Source: Zeugodacus cucurbitae
Lineage: Eukaryota > Arthropoda > Insecta > Diptera > Tephritidae
Reading direction: 5' to 3'
Assembly: GCF_028554725.1 (NCBI RefSeq)
Contig: NC_071669.1
Coordinates: 51,205,001 to 51,269,000, forward strand
Length of the DNA stretch: 64,000 nucleotides
The notes beneath the pieces were generated by a model. That model worked only from the letters and a program-made list of their open reading frames with translations, was not told the DNA's origin and searched no databases. Shown here one piece after another: positions 11,826 to 24,720 of the stretch. Both the position numbers and the translations under genes were made by a program. How positions within the stretch are numbered: position 1 is the first letter of the stretch; every line of letters begins with the position of its first letter.

Positions 11826-12540
11826 GGGGCACACCCAGTGTGAAATTTCAAAAAAATCAATTTTTTTTTGGTTCATATTTCGGTAGATTACACCTTTAAA
11901 AATAACATATTAAAACTTCAAATCGATATCTCAAATAGTTTTTGAGTTATAGCAATTTAAAGAGCAGCCGCTCGGTAACAGTGAAAACGATCATTTTATT
12001 TTTAAACGCGTTTTTCTCGAAACAGCATTTTCCGAATTTGCTGCAGTGATTACTCAAAAGCAAATGATCCGATCACTATCGATTTTTTTTTACAAGTTCT
12101 ATATATAGTTCTCCGTACAATGACCTATCGATTTTTGATCTGATCAAAAAATCGAATTTTGGCAGGCCAAAAACAACCAAAATTTGGGGTAAAAATCGAC
12201 TATTTTTTTTAAACGCCGCCATACTGTAAATTTTTTATTTTTTTATTTATCGTAGGTCATTGTACAGACAATATTATCTAGTTTAACGAGAATTTTGTGT
12301 TTTTAGATTTCATCCACGGAGAAGGCGGAATCATTGCAGCAGTGAAGGACTTTTTTCGCGCCGTTGGAGATCGACTATAACTTAAAAAATATATTAATTT
12401 TTTTCTTCAAAAATTTCACTGTATATTCTTGAAACATGTATGAATATATTCTTAAAATTTCGAAATAATTGATAAAGTATTTTTTTAATAAAAAATCCCA
12501 AAAATCATCTTTTTTTAGGCCATTACACTAGGTGTGCCCC
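11826..12540. mobile_element. TTAA-flanked MITE, copy 4
   Basis: TTAA at 11,822-11,825 and 12,541-12,544. Left end GGGGCACACCCAGTGTGAAA; right end in reverse GGGGCACACCTAGTGTAATG. Length 715 bp. The ends differ from copies 1 and 3 after the GGGG, but the interior shares AAACGCGTTTTTCTCGAAAC, CAATGACCTATCG and T-tracts, so it belongs to the same group as a diverged subfamily. Confidence 0.75.
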
Positions 12541-12544
12541 TTAA

Positions 12545-14849
12545 ACAGCTCGATCGAGATCGAGACAATCTTGTTTAAAGTTTTAGTACTTTACAATACG
12601 CACTCTAGGCATTTTATTAACTATAACGTCGTCAATATTCGAGCATTTTTTTCCTATGGCCAGTACAAGCTCAACAATTATATTTTCAGTTTATCGAAAC
12701 TGCAGTTATCAAAAAATAATCATTTTTTAACTTTTTTACATGGATTTCCACTCTTGCTTGTATTCTTGGTGCTTTATACTTTCCCAAAACTAGTAAAACC
12801 ATCTTTGGAGTAAAAATTACAATGATAAATGAGGAATGAATGAATTTACAGTAGCACAGAACAGAAATGAATTCCGATTTTTATGCAGCAGCATTCCTTA
12901 AAAATAGTTGGGCTGATAACGATGCCGTGCAATAATAATAACAACTCACTTATTTTATAGACAAAGTCGAAAGCTTGCGTCGACTAGACTTTCGTAAGAA
13001 CTTTTGTTGCTTTGATCACAAAAAATTTTACTAAACAAAAAAATTAGATAAACCCATCAAGCAAATAATTTAAAAGTGGCAAACCACGAAAAGTATTCCA
13101 ACCGTAAACCTGCCTAATCACATTTAATCGGATTACATTTAAGTCGTACTTAATAATGCATGCTAACAGCTTATGCAATCAACCAAAACACCTTGCATTC
13201 CAGCAAATAAGCGCTCAACTTTTCGCATTTCGCATTTCAGCGCGCAATGCACGTGATGTGTGCTATTTGCATTAGCTAACGAACGCATAGAATATCCCGC
13301 AGAATACAATACACACATGTCTACCACACATACATATGTATGTACATATGTATAATGCAATATATCATATGTGTAAGTAAATATGTATTTGCACTATTTA
13401 TGGAATGACGCAATTTGTTATTGCTTTGCCCGCCCATCACTGGATCACTTAATTTGTATTTGTAACACAAACACGTACACATGTATGGATAAATATATAT
13501 TTATTTGAGAATATTCATGTGATGATCTGTCGGTTTTTTTTTAATTTTGTTATTGATATATACATGTAAATATGCAACTGAGTTAAGGTGAAGTGGCTGG
13601 GTGAGCGCTCGCTTTAAATTATTTTTAGAAATTACAAATTGGGTTGCCAAGGCGTATGAGCAACTGCAAGTCAAGCAACCGCTCAACAGAAGCTATATTC
13701 ATTTCTAAATAAATAGTTATGTACATACATAGAGATATGCCTTGCAGCGCAGCGCAGCACTCACTTTGCACCTGCTGCCCGCTGAGCGACTTTGCAAGCA
13801 CGATTGCAAGCATTTTTCTAAGCTGAGTGCAGCGACAATGACGACTCTTTGTCACTTGGGTGTTAATTAAGTTTTGCCAATTTTCAGCATTGAAGTGTAC
13901 GATTTTGCTCAACGGAGGCGGCAAATGTGGCAACACGCACTGCGCATTTAAGGAGAGTGGGCGATGTTTTGGTGGTTTTTGCTGACTTGCGAAAACAGAC
14001 AAAATTGTTCATAAGAATTTTTAGTGGCAAAAAAAGAACAGCCTAAGCTTATTAAGAGCTCTCTACATAGAGGCATGTTTATATTTGAATGTGGGTATGG
14101 GTTTAAGATTTGAAAGTGTAGGCAGTTCACTTCAAAACAGCTTCTAAGCTACATAGTTTAAGCACATAAAAGCCATCAGTCATATTCTTACAACAACAAG
14201 CTGTTGAAGCACAGTAAAAATCTTCAAAATTACAGTTAACTCGCTAAAGTGTCGAAAATTCAAATTGCGTTTGAAATAAGAGTAAGGTGGAGTCTTAATA
14301 CGAGTGTGTCCAAAATATGAGAAGTAATTTGAGTAAAAATCCAGTAAAAAACTTATCATTATAAGTACTAAGCTGATGACTACCATATGCAGAATCTTTA
14401 GTCTTAACAGCATCCTTACCTTAGGCAAAATCAAATCCGTAATTTTGAAACGTTCTAAAACTATATAATCATTATCTTGAATAATATTTCAAAATTAGTA
14501 GCAAAATTTGAAGTTTTAACTAGCGAGAGGCATAAGAACACACACTCAAAACAACACACAGCCAGAAAACCGGCAAAAAACAAAATAAATTCGACTCAAA
14601 AACCGAGTCTATAGAATATTCGGACAAGAAAGAAGATTATTCAAATAATCACAGCCAGTTTCGCTCAATCACAGTCTCTCAGTCCAAATTATAGTATCTT
14701 AATAGTTCAAAAGTTAAAAGTTAAATAAATCTTTAGAATAGTGAGGTTGATATAGAAAAATGTAAGTACTTGGAGTTTCGAAAGAATTTATTGAATTTGT
14801 AACTTTTACTTCGAGTAAGCCTATTATTCAGCAATTAGTTATCAGTAAT
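12545..14849. other. Noncoding DNA, no gene recognised
   Basis: AT-rich with CATATGTATGTACATATG-type repeats near 13,330-13,350. The 93-codon frame at 12,532 starts in the MITE end and shows no family signature. The 125-codon minus frame at 13,625-14,002 also lacks recognisable domains. Confidence 0.45.
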
Positions 14850-15442
14850 GCACTAGGACACACCGAGGTGATTTAGTGGTTGATGCCCAGAGTACACTGA
14901 GTTTGTAGAGGGAACATTTCTCCGACCTGCTGAATGGCAGTGAAAGTACAACACCAGGAGATGGCGAACCCAATCCCCCAATCGATGACGATGGATGAGA
15001 TGTTCCATTACCCGACCATGAAGAACTTCGAGTAGCAATTACCCGCTTGAAGAACAACAAAGCGGCTGGACCGATGGATTACCGGCCGAGCTATTCAAAA
15101 ACGGCGGCGTAGAACTGATAAGGTGCATGCATCAGCTTCTTTGCAGAATATGGTCGGAAGAAAGCATGCCCGACGATTGGAATCTCAGTGTGCTATGCCC
15201 AATCCATAAAAAGGGAGACCCCACAATCTGCGTCAATTACCGTGGTATAAGTCTCCTCAATATCGCATATAAGGTTCTATCGAGCGTACGGTGTGAAAGA
15301 CTAAAGCCCACCGTCAACAAACTGATTGGACCTTATCAGTGTGACTTTAGACCTGGAAAATCAACAACTGACCAGATATTCACTATGCGCCAAATTTTGG
15401 AGAAGGGCCTGTAAAAGAGGATCGACACGCACCATCTCTCAC
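14850..15442 (+). pseudogene. RTE-like retrotransposon fragment (linker and 5' part of reverse transcriptase)
   Basis: Closely similar to 54,720-55,312 of the long copy. Reads STTPGDGEPNPPIDDDG, a stop, DVPLPDHEELRVAITRLK, then the reverse-transcriptase start with WSEESMPDDWNLSVLCPIHK, NYRGISLL and FRPGKSTTDQIFTMRQILEK, ending near GCACCATCTCTC. It is cut at both ends, so the YADD catalytic block is missing. In-frame stops: TAG at 14,906-14,908 (also in the long copy) and TGA in GGATGAGATG. Confidence 0.85.
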
Positions 15443-18400
15443 GGGCTGAGTAATCATGACCATATGTTAGGCTTTCTCAAGCAAAATGAAGAATGATTGG
15501 TCAAAATCATTACAAAGTCGCAGGATAGATGCTCTAAGGCTAACATAACATTTTAAACAATGGAAAACATTTTAATTTATGATTCATTTGTATTTCTAGT
15601 TATTGTACATACTTAATAATCTCACAATGTTTTCATCGAATACATTTAACGGTTATGCGATTTAAAAGAATCATTAGACAATGAAAATACTATTAAACTC
15701 ACCACACCTAGCGCTTTGGGTATAAAACTAAGTACTGCGCATACTCTATCCCCTCAAACATATCAAATTCCACTGACAGCTGTGGCCAAATGTGTAACAT
15801 TAGAAGCAATCAAACTGTAAATTCAAAATTATTATGAGCATGCTCATGTCAGCCACATTTGCGCATGCGCAATGCTTCGAACCAATCTACAACGATCACA
15901 GACGGTAGAGAATAGAAGAACTAAGCAGCAATGTAGGCGGCCACTGAGCTGAAAATCCGCTTAACACTAAACTTAAAGCTAAAATGCTGAAACCTAATAT
16001 TAGTGTGGGTAGGCATAAACTGCAAAATAAAGAAATATAAGATGTGAAATAGGAACTATTTACGAAGCAGTTGGTTACTTTTCACTTTGTAACTAAAGCG
16101 CTTTAAGTGTCTTTTAAGTCTGCATTATGTTACGTTAAGTCAATCAAATGATTTTCTAAGTCAGACTTAACTCAAACACTTGGCATTCACTCAGCACACT
16201 TTGATGACGTGCTGCATTGTTATTGTTATTATTGTGGTGATTGTTTATTTTTCGGCTTATTATTCAATCGAATATTTTTTTATTGCCGTAATTCAATGGA
16301 ATTCGTAATTTTAACACAATGTGTGCTTTTGCTTTCAATTCTCATTCCTATTGGCGGCAATTATGGATGGTGGCGAGGAATTCGATTTTATGACGCAGTG
16401 AATCATTGAAGCTCACCTTAAAGGGTAACCAATCACAGGGTATTTTTTTTAATGGCCAATTCACATTATAATGGCATTTCATGGCATTGACGCTCATGTG
16501 TGAGCGGTATGCAGCGGGAAATTGTTTGAAAAAAAATTGTTAAATGCATTTTATGAGCACTTTGTTTCATTGCGCTCATTATGTTTTTCAGAACATTAAG
16601 CTTCTGAGTAAGCAGCGAAATATTTGTAAAGTAAATAGAATTCGTTATTCATATAATGATCACTAATTTCATGCTTGCATTCTGATTAGTTCGAGATTCT
16701 TCACATTTTTGTTGAGTGAATCACGACATTTTCTAACAAATTATTTGTCCGAACAGCTGAGAGGCTTTTTTTTAATTTAAGCCAGAGTTGAGCTGTGAGG
16801 AATGAGAGGGAAAAAATAGTTTTTTCTATAATTTTTTTTTACCTTGAAATAGACCCTTCCACAAGTATACTACATTCTGACAATCTTTCTTTCAGCGAGA
16901 ACTGCTTATAATAAATACACATGAAATCTACTTGAGAGATAAAATCAAACTTAGAAACACGATGATGATCTTGAAATATTCTTCGAAGTGAGATAATGGA
17001 TATTCTCAAAAGTTCTTCCAGTGAAAGAAGAGTTCTATGAGCATTGCCCTCATTGCATGGATATTTTAAAGACCGATGTGGAGACCGGAAGAACGATTGT
17101 ATCTTCGTTGAATTTTTTGTAACAGATTATGAATTCATAGGTTCTGATTGGTGGCTGAGAATGCTGCGCTGCGTTAGAAGAGAAAAGTATTGCGCTGAGA
17201 TCGGACAATAAGGGAATTTGACATATTGAGAATCCGTCGTTACAGTAAAATTGAACGACTGACTATGTGAACTATGGAAATCGTCGATATAATTTCGTGA
17301 ATCAAAATAGATCGACGACGTTAGCTATAATACGTCATCTGGATAGAAGTAGAGGCTCTGAAAATATTATTATGACACCAGTGTGAACGCTTTTTGATGC
17401 CACTGAAATCTTTGAGACTTGAAATGTGACAAAAGGTTATTTGAAGATAAATCATCTACAATATCCTAAATCGATCTAACCTAAGTTTACTCAATAGTTT
17501 TATCTCACTTTAACTTACTAAACTTTTGAGTATCATAAGCCCATTTTTCAGCAAGTTTACTTTAATAGAATTGTCAAAAATCACGAAGGCTTGCTCGCGT
17601 GCTCTCTTCAAATATAAGCTTACGATTGTGTAAACAAACGCGTACAACTTGTATTACTATATGTACTTGTCACACAACTTATAATATAGACTTGTATTAA
17701 AACCTGTAACTATAAGCGTTATTTACCACAAGTGTAATTAAAAGTATATGCGACATTATCCCGGGATTTGTAAGTGACGCTTTCGGGATTACGAATTTTT
17801 TGGGGATTTTTTAATTGTTGGAAAAGGTATAGTAAGTAGAGTCACCCCATTTTTAAATTCGAGATTTCGCGGTTTCTGTATTTTGGTATCCTGAATACAA
17901 AAGTTAATGAAAACACTTTAAGACGATAAAAAACCAAAAAAGTACAAAATTAATAATTTTAGTAAATAAACAGATTTATAATAACTTCCGCTATTATCAT
18001 AAAATTAACAAATAAAATTTTAAATTCAGCACGTAAAAGCCCTTATTAATAACTAAGTGCGTTAGTATAGGTGTGTGTGCCCAGGGCCACCACTGGCACG
18101 TACCACCGCGCTCACTCACCGCATGAGCACGTCAATGGGTGGCGACACATAAATGCGTAAAATTATAAATAAAATTTTAAGTTTAACACTTTCGCTTTCA
18201 AATGTATGCAATCAATTATTTTGTTACTACTACTTCCTATTCTTCTTCTTCTTCTGCTTTTGCTTCGCTTGTGCACAGCGTGACGACAGCAATCAAATAT
18301 ATTTTTATTAATTATATAACAGTGCGCCGCGCTAGAGAATGCGATTTACTTGTCTGGGTATAGAAGGTGCCTGTATTTGTATGTTTTGGTGTTGCAGCGG

Positions 18401-20370
18401 TTCGGTGTTGCAATGACGCTTGTGCCACAAGGCGTGAAGTTGAAGATGTCGCAACCTTCTACTTCAGCGCTGTTGTGCGAAATAGCGTGAAAGAGTCAAA
18501 AGTTTGCTGAAGAGTGCTAACTTTTCGTGCATTAGGGGGTGTAGATTTGTATATATGTGGGTGCTTTTTTGTGTGTATGTCTATAATGCCGCAAATTGGC
18601 TTAATTTTCGTACAAAAATTAACAAATTGAAAATCGCAAATGCGTGAAGGGCATAACGGTCATAAGCGGAGCAGTCGCGTGAAAAGTACTTGGATATACA
18701 TAAATACATTCACGTCTGTTGCAATCTACTAATCTACTGCTTTTGGAAAATATGTTGAAATTGTTGCCACTTTCTTCCATTAAGGCCTTCATTTCAACAT
18801 CAAATGCAGTGGACTTTAGCGGGTTTATAATTTTAGTAAGCAATATGAGGTTATATTTTGAAATTTTCGGCAGAGTTGTGTTGTTGTACTCTACTTTTGG
18901 TGTTCAAGGTATTCGCAATTCTTAAAGTAATTTGGTATACTTTTAAAATTGTATGACAAGTTGCATCTCTTGTTCCCGGTAGGCTGAGATAAAGGCATAG
19001 ACTAGCCATTGAAGCTTTTTTTTATAAGGAAAATTGGACCATAGAAGACTACTTGGTGGTAAATACGCTGAATTTTTGAGTAAGACTTTCAGTGATTGAC
19101 AATTAATTTTGTCTAAGGCGTAATTATTTTATTAACTGATCTAGAAGAATATGAAGAGACATAATATATGATCTATATCTCTATTTTCGAATATGGAGAT
19201 TTTTTTGAGAATAATGGTAAAATATTTTGAAAAGCTATATCGAAAATATTTCAATCTAAATTTTTTAAATGTAGTATTGTTCTACAGGATTACAACAAAT
19301 CAAATAAACATATTATTTTGCAAAAAAAATGTCCAACACTTTTTTTTTCAAAAAAAAATATATAGAGCTTTAAAAATTTTAATTTTAATTAAGTTGTTCA
19401 ATAAATTAATAAAATCCCACAAAAAAAATTATTATAGTATAATAATTCCAAACAAAATTACTCAAATCAAATCACATTCAATATCCGCTTCGATCATTAT
19501 TGCAAAAATTATCATTTTTGCTGAACATTGTTACTTATTTAAAAAAAAATAACTCAAAATTGTTATTAAATTAACAAATCATTAATTAAAATCGTAAAAA
19601 AACATAAAATTTACCAAATCCGGCACTCCTAGACAATTGAACATTGAATATAGCATGTAAAATACAAAAGACTTAAGCAACGAACTTCTCTCCGTTCAAC
19701 AAACAACACGCAACAATACAAATAACCATAATTGGAGTGAAAACACATTGTAGCTAAGTGCAAATTTATTTGACATTTTCATACTTCTACAGCTATGAAC
19801 AGATGTTTCTGCTTTATATATTAAATGACAGTAATGCACACAATTACGCCAACAAATACATTGTAAAAACAACAAAAACAAAAAACACTGAAACAAAACT
19901 GAAAATGCTCCGAGTCATAAAAAAACTAGAATCAGTGACTTTTGCGCTTGACTTTGTCATTTGTGGTAATGTAGAGTGAGTAAATGAAATAGAAAACAAG
20001 CACTACAGTTCTAAATAAGCATATATGTACATACTTATAGTACATACATACATATATATATAAACAAAACTTACATAGCAATAAGTATTCATACAACATG
20101 CGCTTGTTTTATTTGTAATTTCATTCTCAAGTTGTAAGACTTTTATTTATTTGTTTGTTTATAAATATGTATAAATGTAGAAGATGAGTACAGATGAGCA
20201 AACATCTACTTAAGCAAGTCAAGTGCCCAGTATGACGTAAATATAAGGTATAAAACCTAAGCTGCAGTTACAATTTGTAAAATACAATGATACAATAACA
20301 ACAACAAGAAATATAATAACAATAAAAATACAAACTCAAATCATTAGTTTTAAATTTATTTGAAAAAAAT
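15443..20370. other. Long noncoding tract
   Basis: No supported gene. 15,840-15,900 is locally GC-richer with GCATGCGCAATGC; 18,236-18,260 is a TTCTTCTTC run; 19,200-19,620 is extremely AT-rich and its 119-codon frame is a low-complexity Ile/Lys/Asn run. 16,980-17,460 has an unusually even base composition but no readable protein. Confidence 0.45.
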
Positions 20371-20765
20371 TTTATGTTTAATTAAACAAGTTACCAGGTG
20401 GATTGAACTAAGCAAAGAAGTATTAGATTATGATTTTAGTAGATCCGGATAAATATGGCATATTTTACAATACCTTTGTACAAAAATACTAATAATATCG
20501 ATAAATTTATCGTAATAAATCGATAATGAAATGCTTAACAATTTCACACTGAAATGGAGTGTTTATATATGGTATAATTGAGTTAAGCATTTTTCCGATA
20601 AATTTTTCGTTCATTTATTTGAAAATTATTATGTTTAATTGAACAAGGTACCGGGTGAATAGATTTAAGCAAAGGAGTGTAGATTTATGATTTTAGTGGG
20701 TCCGGTGAAATATAGCATACTTTAAAATACCAGTATAATTCTAATTATCAGGAAATTTTTTCATA
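20371..20765. repeat. Diverged direct repeat pair
   Basis: The block starting TTTATGTTTAATTAAACAAG (about 20,371) recurs at about 20,628 as TTATGTTTAATTGAACAAGG. Both continue with ACCRGGTG, AAGCAAAGRAGT, TATGATTTTAGT and GATCCGG/GGTCCGG. Spacing is about 256 bp. Confidence 0.65.
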
Positions 20766-21017
20766 ATTTATAGATAAAACTTATAATGTATATATATCCT
20801 CTCTGAAATTAATCGATAAATATCGAAACCTGAATTTCAATTATTTTCCGTAATTATTTCATTGTTGCTATAACTTGGCTTTATTAAAAAATTGATAAGA
20901 CATCGATAAATTTTTCGAAATTAATCGATACAGAAATTCTTCAAGAATTCTACACTGAAATAAAATTTCTATTTCCATACATATGTGGGTCTTAAAATAC
21001 TGATAAATTTATCGATA
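20499..21017. promoter_or_regulatory. Cluster of CGATA motifs with one DRE consensus
   Basis: CGATA or its complement TATCG occurs at 20,499, 20,508, 20,521, 20,814, 20,821, 20,904 and 20,926, and as the full TATCGATA at 21,010-21,017. TATCGATA is the known fly DRE site (DREF) and CGATA clusters are bound by BEAF-32 in Drosophila. Part of the enrichment may come from the local direct repeat and from AT richness. Confidence 0.35.
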
Positions 21018-21439
21018 ACATAACGCCATTTCATTTATCAAAAACTTAAAATAGCACCTCTTGGAATATTTCGTAGAACACTTTTTGAAATGTCTTACCC
21101 CTATATTAATAGTAAAACTTTGGTTTTAATTAATTAGAAGTCCCTAGAATTTTAGAAGCCTTAATCTATCATTGGAAGCCTTACTTTGTCTAATAAAAAT
21201 TTTGTTATTTAATTTTCAAGCAAAATCAGTGCACCATCTACCAACTGCAATGAAAGCCAAATGCCACATTCTCATTATGTCTGCAAATTACTTAATTTAG
21301 TTACATAATTATCGCAAAACTTAAAAAATCAGAAGAAAAAATTATATTTTTAGAAAAGCTTGAGCCAAAGAAAATGATAAAAATGAGAACTTAATACCAA
21401 AAGAAAGTATTTCGACTCATGTAATTTTAAAACACAAAT
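21018..21439. other. Noncoding DNA, nothing recognised
   Basis: AT-rich interval between the CGATA cluster and the RTE fragment. Confidence 0.4.
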
Positions 21440-22262
21440 AAGTAAACTGATTGGACCTTATCGGTGTGACTTTAGACCTGGTAAATCTACATCTTACCAG
21501 ATATTCACTATGCGGCAAATCTTGGAAATGACCCCTGAAAAAGGGCTCGACACACACCATCTCTTTGTCGATTTTAAAGCTGCCTTCGACAGCACTAAAA
21601 GGAGTTGCCTCTAAGTCGCTATGTCTGAATTTGGTATCCCTGCAAAATTAATACGGCTGTGTAAGCGTTGAGCAGCACCAAAAGCTCCGTCAGGATCGAG
21701 AAGGACCTCTCCGAGCCGTTCGATACCAAATGAGGTTTCAGACAAGGTGACTCACTATCATTTGACTTCTTTAACCAGATGCTGGAGAAAATAATACGAG
21801 CTGCAGAGTTAAATAGAGTAGATGCAATCTTCTATAAGAGTGTGCAGCTACTGGCGTACGCCGATGATATCGATATCATTGGAAACAACACCCGCGCCGT
21901 TAGTTCTGTTTTTTCCAGACTGTATAAGGAAGCGAAGCGTATGGGTCTGGTGGTGAACGAGGACAAGACGAAATATCTCCTGTCGTCAAACAAATAGTCA
22001 GCGCATTCGCGTCTTGGCTCCCACGTCACTGTTGACAGTCTTAACTTGAAAGTTGTAGATAATTTCGTATACCTAAGCACCAGCATCAACACCGATAATA
22101 ATGTCAGCCTTGAAATCCAATGCAGAATCACTCTTGCCAACAGGTGCTACTATGGACTGAGTAGGCAATTGAAAAGTAAAGTCCTCTCTCGACGAACAAA
22201 AACTAAACTCTACAAGTCCCTCATCATTCCCGTCGTACTTTATGGTGCAGAAGCTTGGATGA
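21440..22262 (+). pseudogene. RTE-like retrotransposon fragment (reverse-transcriptase core to C-terminal part)
   Basis: Corresponds to about 55,188-56,012 of the long copy. Readable blocks include LIGPYRCDFRPGKST, HHLFVDFKAAFDSTKRSCL, LLAYADDIDIIGNNTRAVSS, RMGLVVNEDKTKYLLSSNK and SRRTKTKLYKSLIIPVVLYG. The YADD active-site motif is kept but stops (after RSCL, in DTK*GF, after SSNK) and a frameshift near 21,665 show it is dead. Both ends are truncated. It overlaps the 14,850 copy in content, so the two are separate insertions. Confidence 0.85.
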
Positions 22263-23461
22263 AAAGCGGTCAGAAGCAAGCAGGCAAGCATGTTACAGCA
22301 ATTAAGCCGTTATTACCATTTTATGTACATATGTACATATGTGTGTGTAACACTTCGCATCACATTAGGAACCGAGTTAGTAATACAATTAGATCTGCAC
22401 TGATTTAGCTTAGCAAATTGTAGCTTGTTATGCGCCACGGGTCATTAAGATATCGCAGAGGTCATGCAATTATTTATGTCTTTGGCAGTTAACCACGTCG
22501 TTAGCGAATTGAATACACGCATTCGCAATTCGCATTTCTGCAAACCGCATGGCAACGCTGCGCTGGGCAGGCACATTTGCTCGTGGCTGTTATGCAATGC
22601 GCAGACGAGGGCAATCGAAAATGGGTCAGTCATTTGATATGATAAATAGTCAGGCATGATGGCAGGCAGGTGAACCGACAGGCAGGCGGGTCTGCTGTGT
22701 TGTTCATCAGCTACCGCTACAGGTTGAGCAAATGGCAACGACGTGCGATGCTAATGATTTGCACTAGCGATCATTTGACAATAGTGTTGTTTTTGTTATT
22801 GTTATTGTTTTCTTCTTCTTTTATATAACAAGGAGTGGTCGCACTAAACCGCTGTCCATCACCGCTAACACCTTGTTCGATTGCGCATCAGCGCGTCGCC
22901 TTTTGAGTTCAAAGTTGGACAGCGCGCATTGAGCAGCAGCACCATCATGATCATCATCATTGATCAGCTGCGGTAACATCATTAGCAGCCATCGACATAA
23001 TTTCGCTTGTGTTATTTCACTGATGCTGGCTACAAAAATTCACATCACTCCTCAGCCACACCGGCTTCACTATTATGCATGCAACAAGTCACCTTGCACA
23101 CCCCGTTTGCCATTTCTTCATCTCACTTCACATAACTCACAGGCTTTGCATATTTTTGCATACAAAAAATATTTTCCCAACTTCTCTTTGATTAGGTTTC
23201 AAAATAAATTGAAAATTAATTAACGCATTTATGCGTGCCAGAAAGCAAAAATAAAAAAAATATATATTAAAAATTAATACGAAAGAAAAATGAGGCTTCC
23301 ACTCAGACTAAAAAGTTTGTAATACTTTTAAAATGTTAAAAAAAATAAAAATAATAATTTAATAATAATAAATAAAATATACAAAATGAAAACGAAGCTA
23401 ATATTAAAAAAAAAAAACAAATTATTTATAAAAAATTAGAATTTTTTTATTATCAAAAACT
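22263..23461. other. Noncoding DNA, GC-richer in the middle
   Basis: 22,480-23,120 is richer in GC, with CATCATGATCATCATCATTG at about 22,943 and TTATTGTTATTG runs near 22,795. It could be regulatory or leader DNA; no coding region is supported. Confidence 0.4.
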
Positions 23462-24023
23462 GACTGGAATTCGGCATAAAGTCCAATAGAATAACGAAAA
23501 TCATCCATATCATTTGGTAAAAGATATTTCACATATTAACCGATTTATAAGGTATAAAGCCCAACGTATTTTTGAAAAATCTATATTTAGGTATGTGGGA
23601 GCTAGGGGAAGGGGATGACCCGATTTCAATAATTTTTGGTACAGAGAAACACTATTAGAAGAAATATATTCCCACTGAATTAAATTAAGATATCTGAGAG
23701 ATTTACGGATATTTACGGTGAAAATTTGCCCTTAAGCACTGAGTTCTTCATGTTCAATATCCGGGGCTTTGAAAAGTTATAGTCCGATTTCGAAAATTTT
23801 TCCACAAGTGAAGCCATTTATAATATATAAAGTGAAGGAATCAGATGGAATTCAAAATTTAATTATGTGGAAAGTAGGCATGGTTATGAACCAATCCGTG
23901 TTATTTTCAACATAACCTTTGTATGGGAAGTGGGCATTGTTTTTATCCGATTTCGCCCATTTTTATGGTGTGTAATGGGGTACGTAAGAGAATGTTTGGT
24001 TAACATAACTTTATTGGTTTGAA
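23462..24023 (+). repeat. HINE-A fragment
   Basis: Follows 30,470-31,400 of the complete copy: AATTCGGCATAAAGTCCAAT, AGAATAACGAAAATC, a GATGACCCGATTTCAATAAT block, AGATATCTGAGAGATTTACG, TTGAAAAGTTATAGTCCGAT, CAACATAACCTTTGTATGGG and GTGTGTAATGGGGTACGTAA. Neither terminus is present. Confidence 0.75.
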
Positions 24024-24455
24024 TTGAATGGAAATTTGAATAAATTTAAATTAAATTAATTTAATTTAAATTAAAAAAAATACAATTAAATTCATACATA
24101 AAAAATAAATATTTTGAATAATAAATAAAATAGGAAAATAAAAGAAAATATAAATTAATTTAAAAATATATTTTTTATTAAAAAAAAATGTTTCTTCATA
24201 ATAAATAAATAACGTAATTTTTAATAAACAAATAAAATATTATATGTACAGTAATATAAAATAAAAATAAAGTAATTTATTTAAATTAAAAAAATTTAAA
24301 ATTTTTTAAATTATTATGAAAACAGTGAATAAAAATAAAGCGTATTTGATTGAAATGCCAAAAATACAATATAAAAATTTAAAATGCAAAAAATAAAAAA
24401 ATAAAAATTTTTACTGAAATATAAAAAAAAAAAATGAAAAAAAAATCCGCACCTT
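24024..24455. repeat. AT-only low-complexity tract
   Basis: Almost pure A and T with repeated TTTAAATTAAATTAATTT and AAAATAAA words. No function can be read from it. Confidence 0.8.
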
Positions 24456-24720
24456 TTGTCTCATTGATTATTGCTGATACGAGTATTCACTGCCTGCCTG
24501 GCCGAAATTCCGAAATTAACAATTATTGTTCGATCAACAACGATCGTGCAGATCGCGTTACTCGCTTGAACTGCTGAACTCTGCGGTCGCCGAGCGATCG
24601 ATTGCAGTCCAGCGGCGTTAACCCAAATTCGCTGTTGTATCAAACAGTTAGCTATGCGCGCAGACGCACTACATGCTGACACACAAACAAAAACATGCAC
24701 GCACACATAAAGAAAGCAAG
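24456..24720 (-). promoter_or_regulatory. GC-rich patch resembling a fly promoter/5' leader
   Basis: Abrupt rise in CpG between AT-only tracts, with GCGATCGATTGCAG, GCTATGCGCGCAGACG and CAACGATCGTGCAGATCG. On the minus strand it ends in ATGAGACAAAAG followed by GTGCGG, which could be a splice donor, but this is weak. No gene can be linked to it. Confidence 0.2.

Noticed and set aside
16980..17460. Possible decayed coding region
   Set aside because: Base composition looks coding-like, but no frame gives a recognisable block longer than a few residues.
19193..19552. 119-codon open frame
   Set aside because: Translation is a low-complexity run of Ile, Lys, Asn and Phe from almost pure AT sequence.
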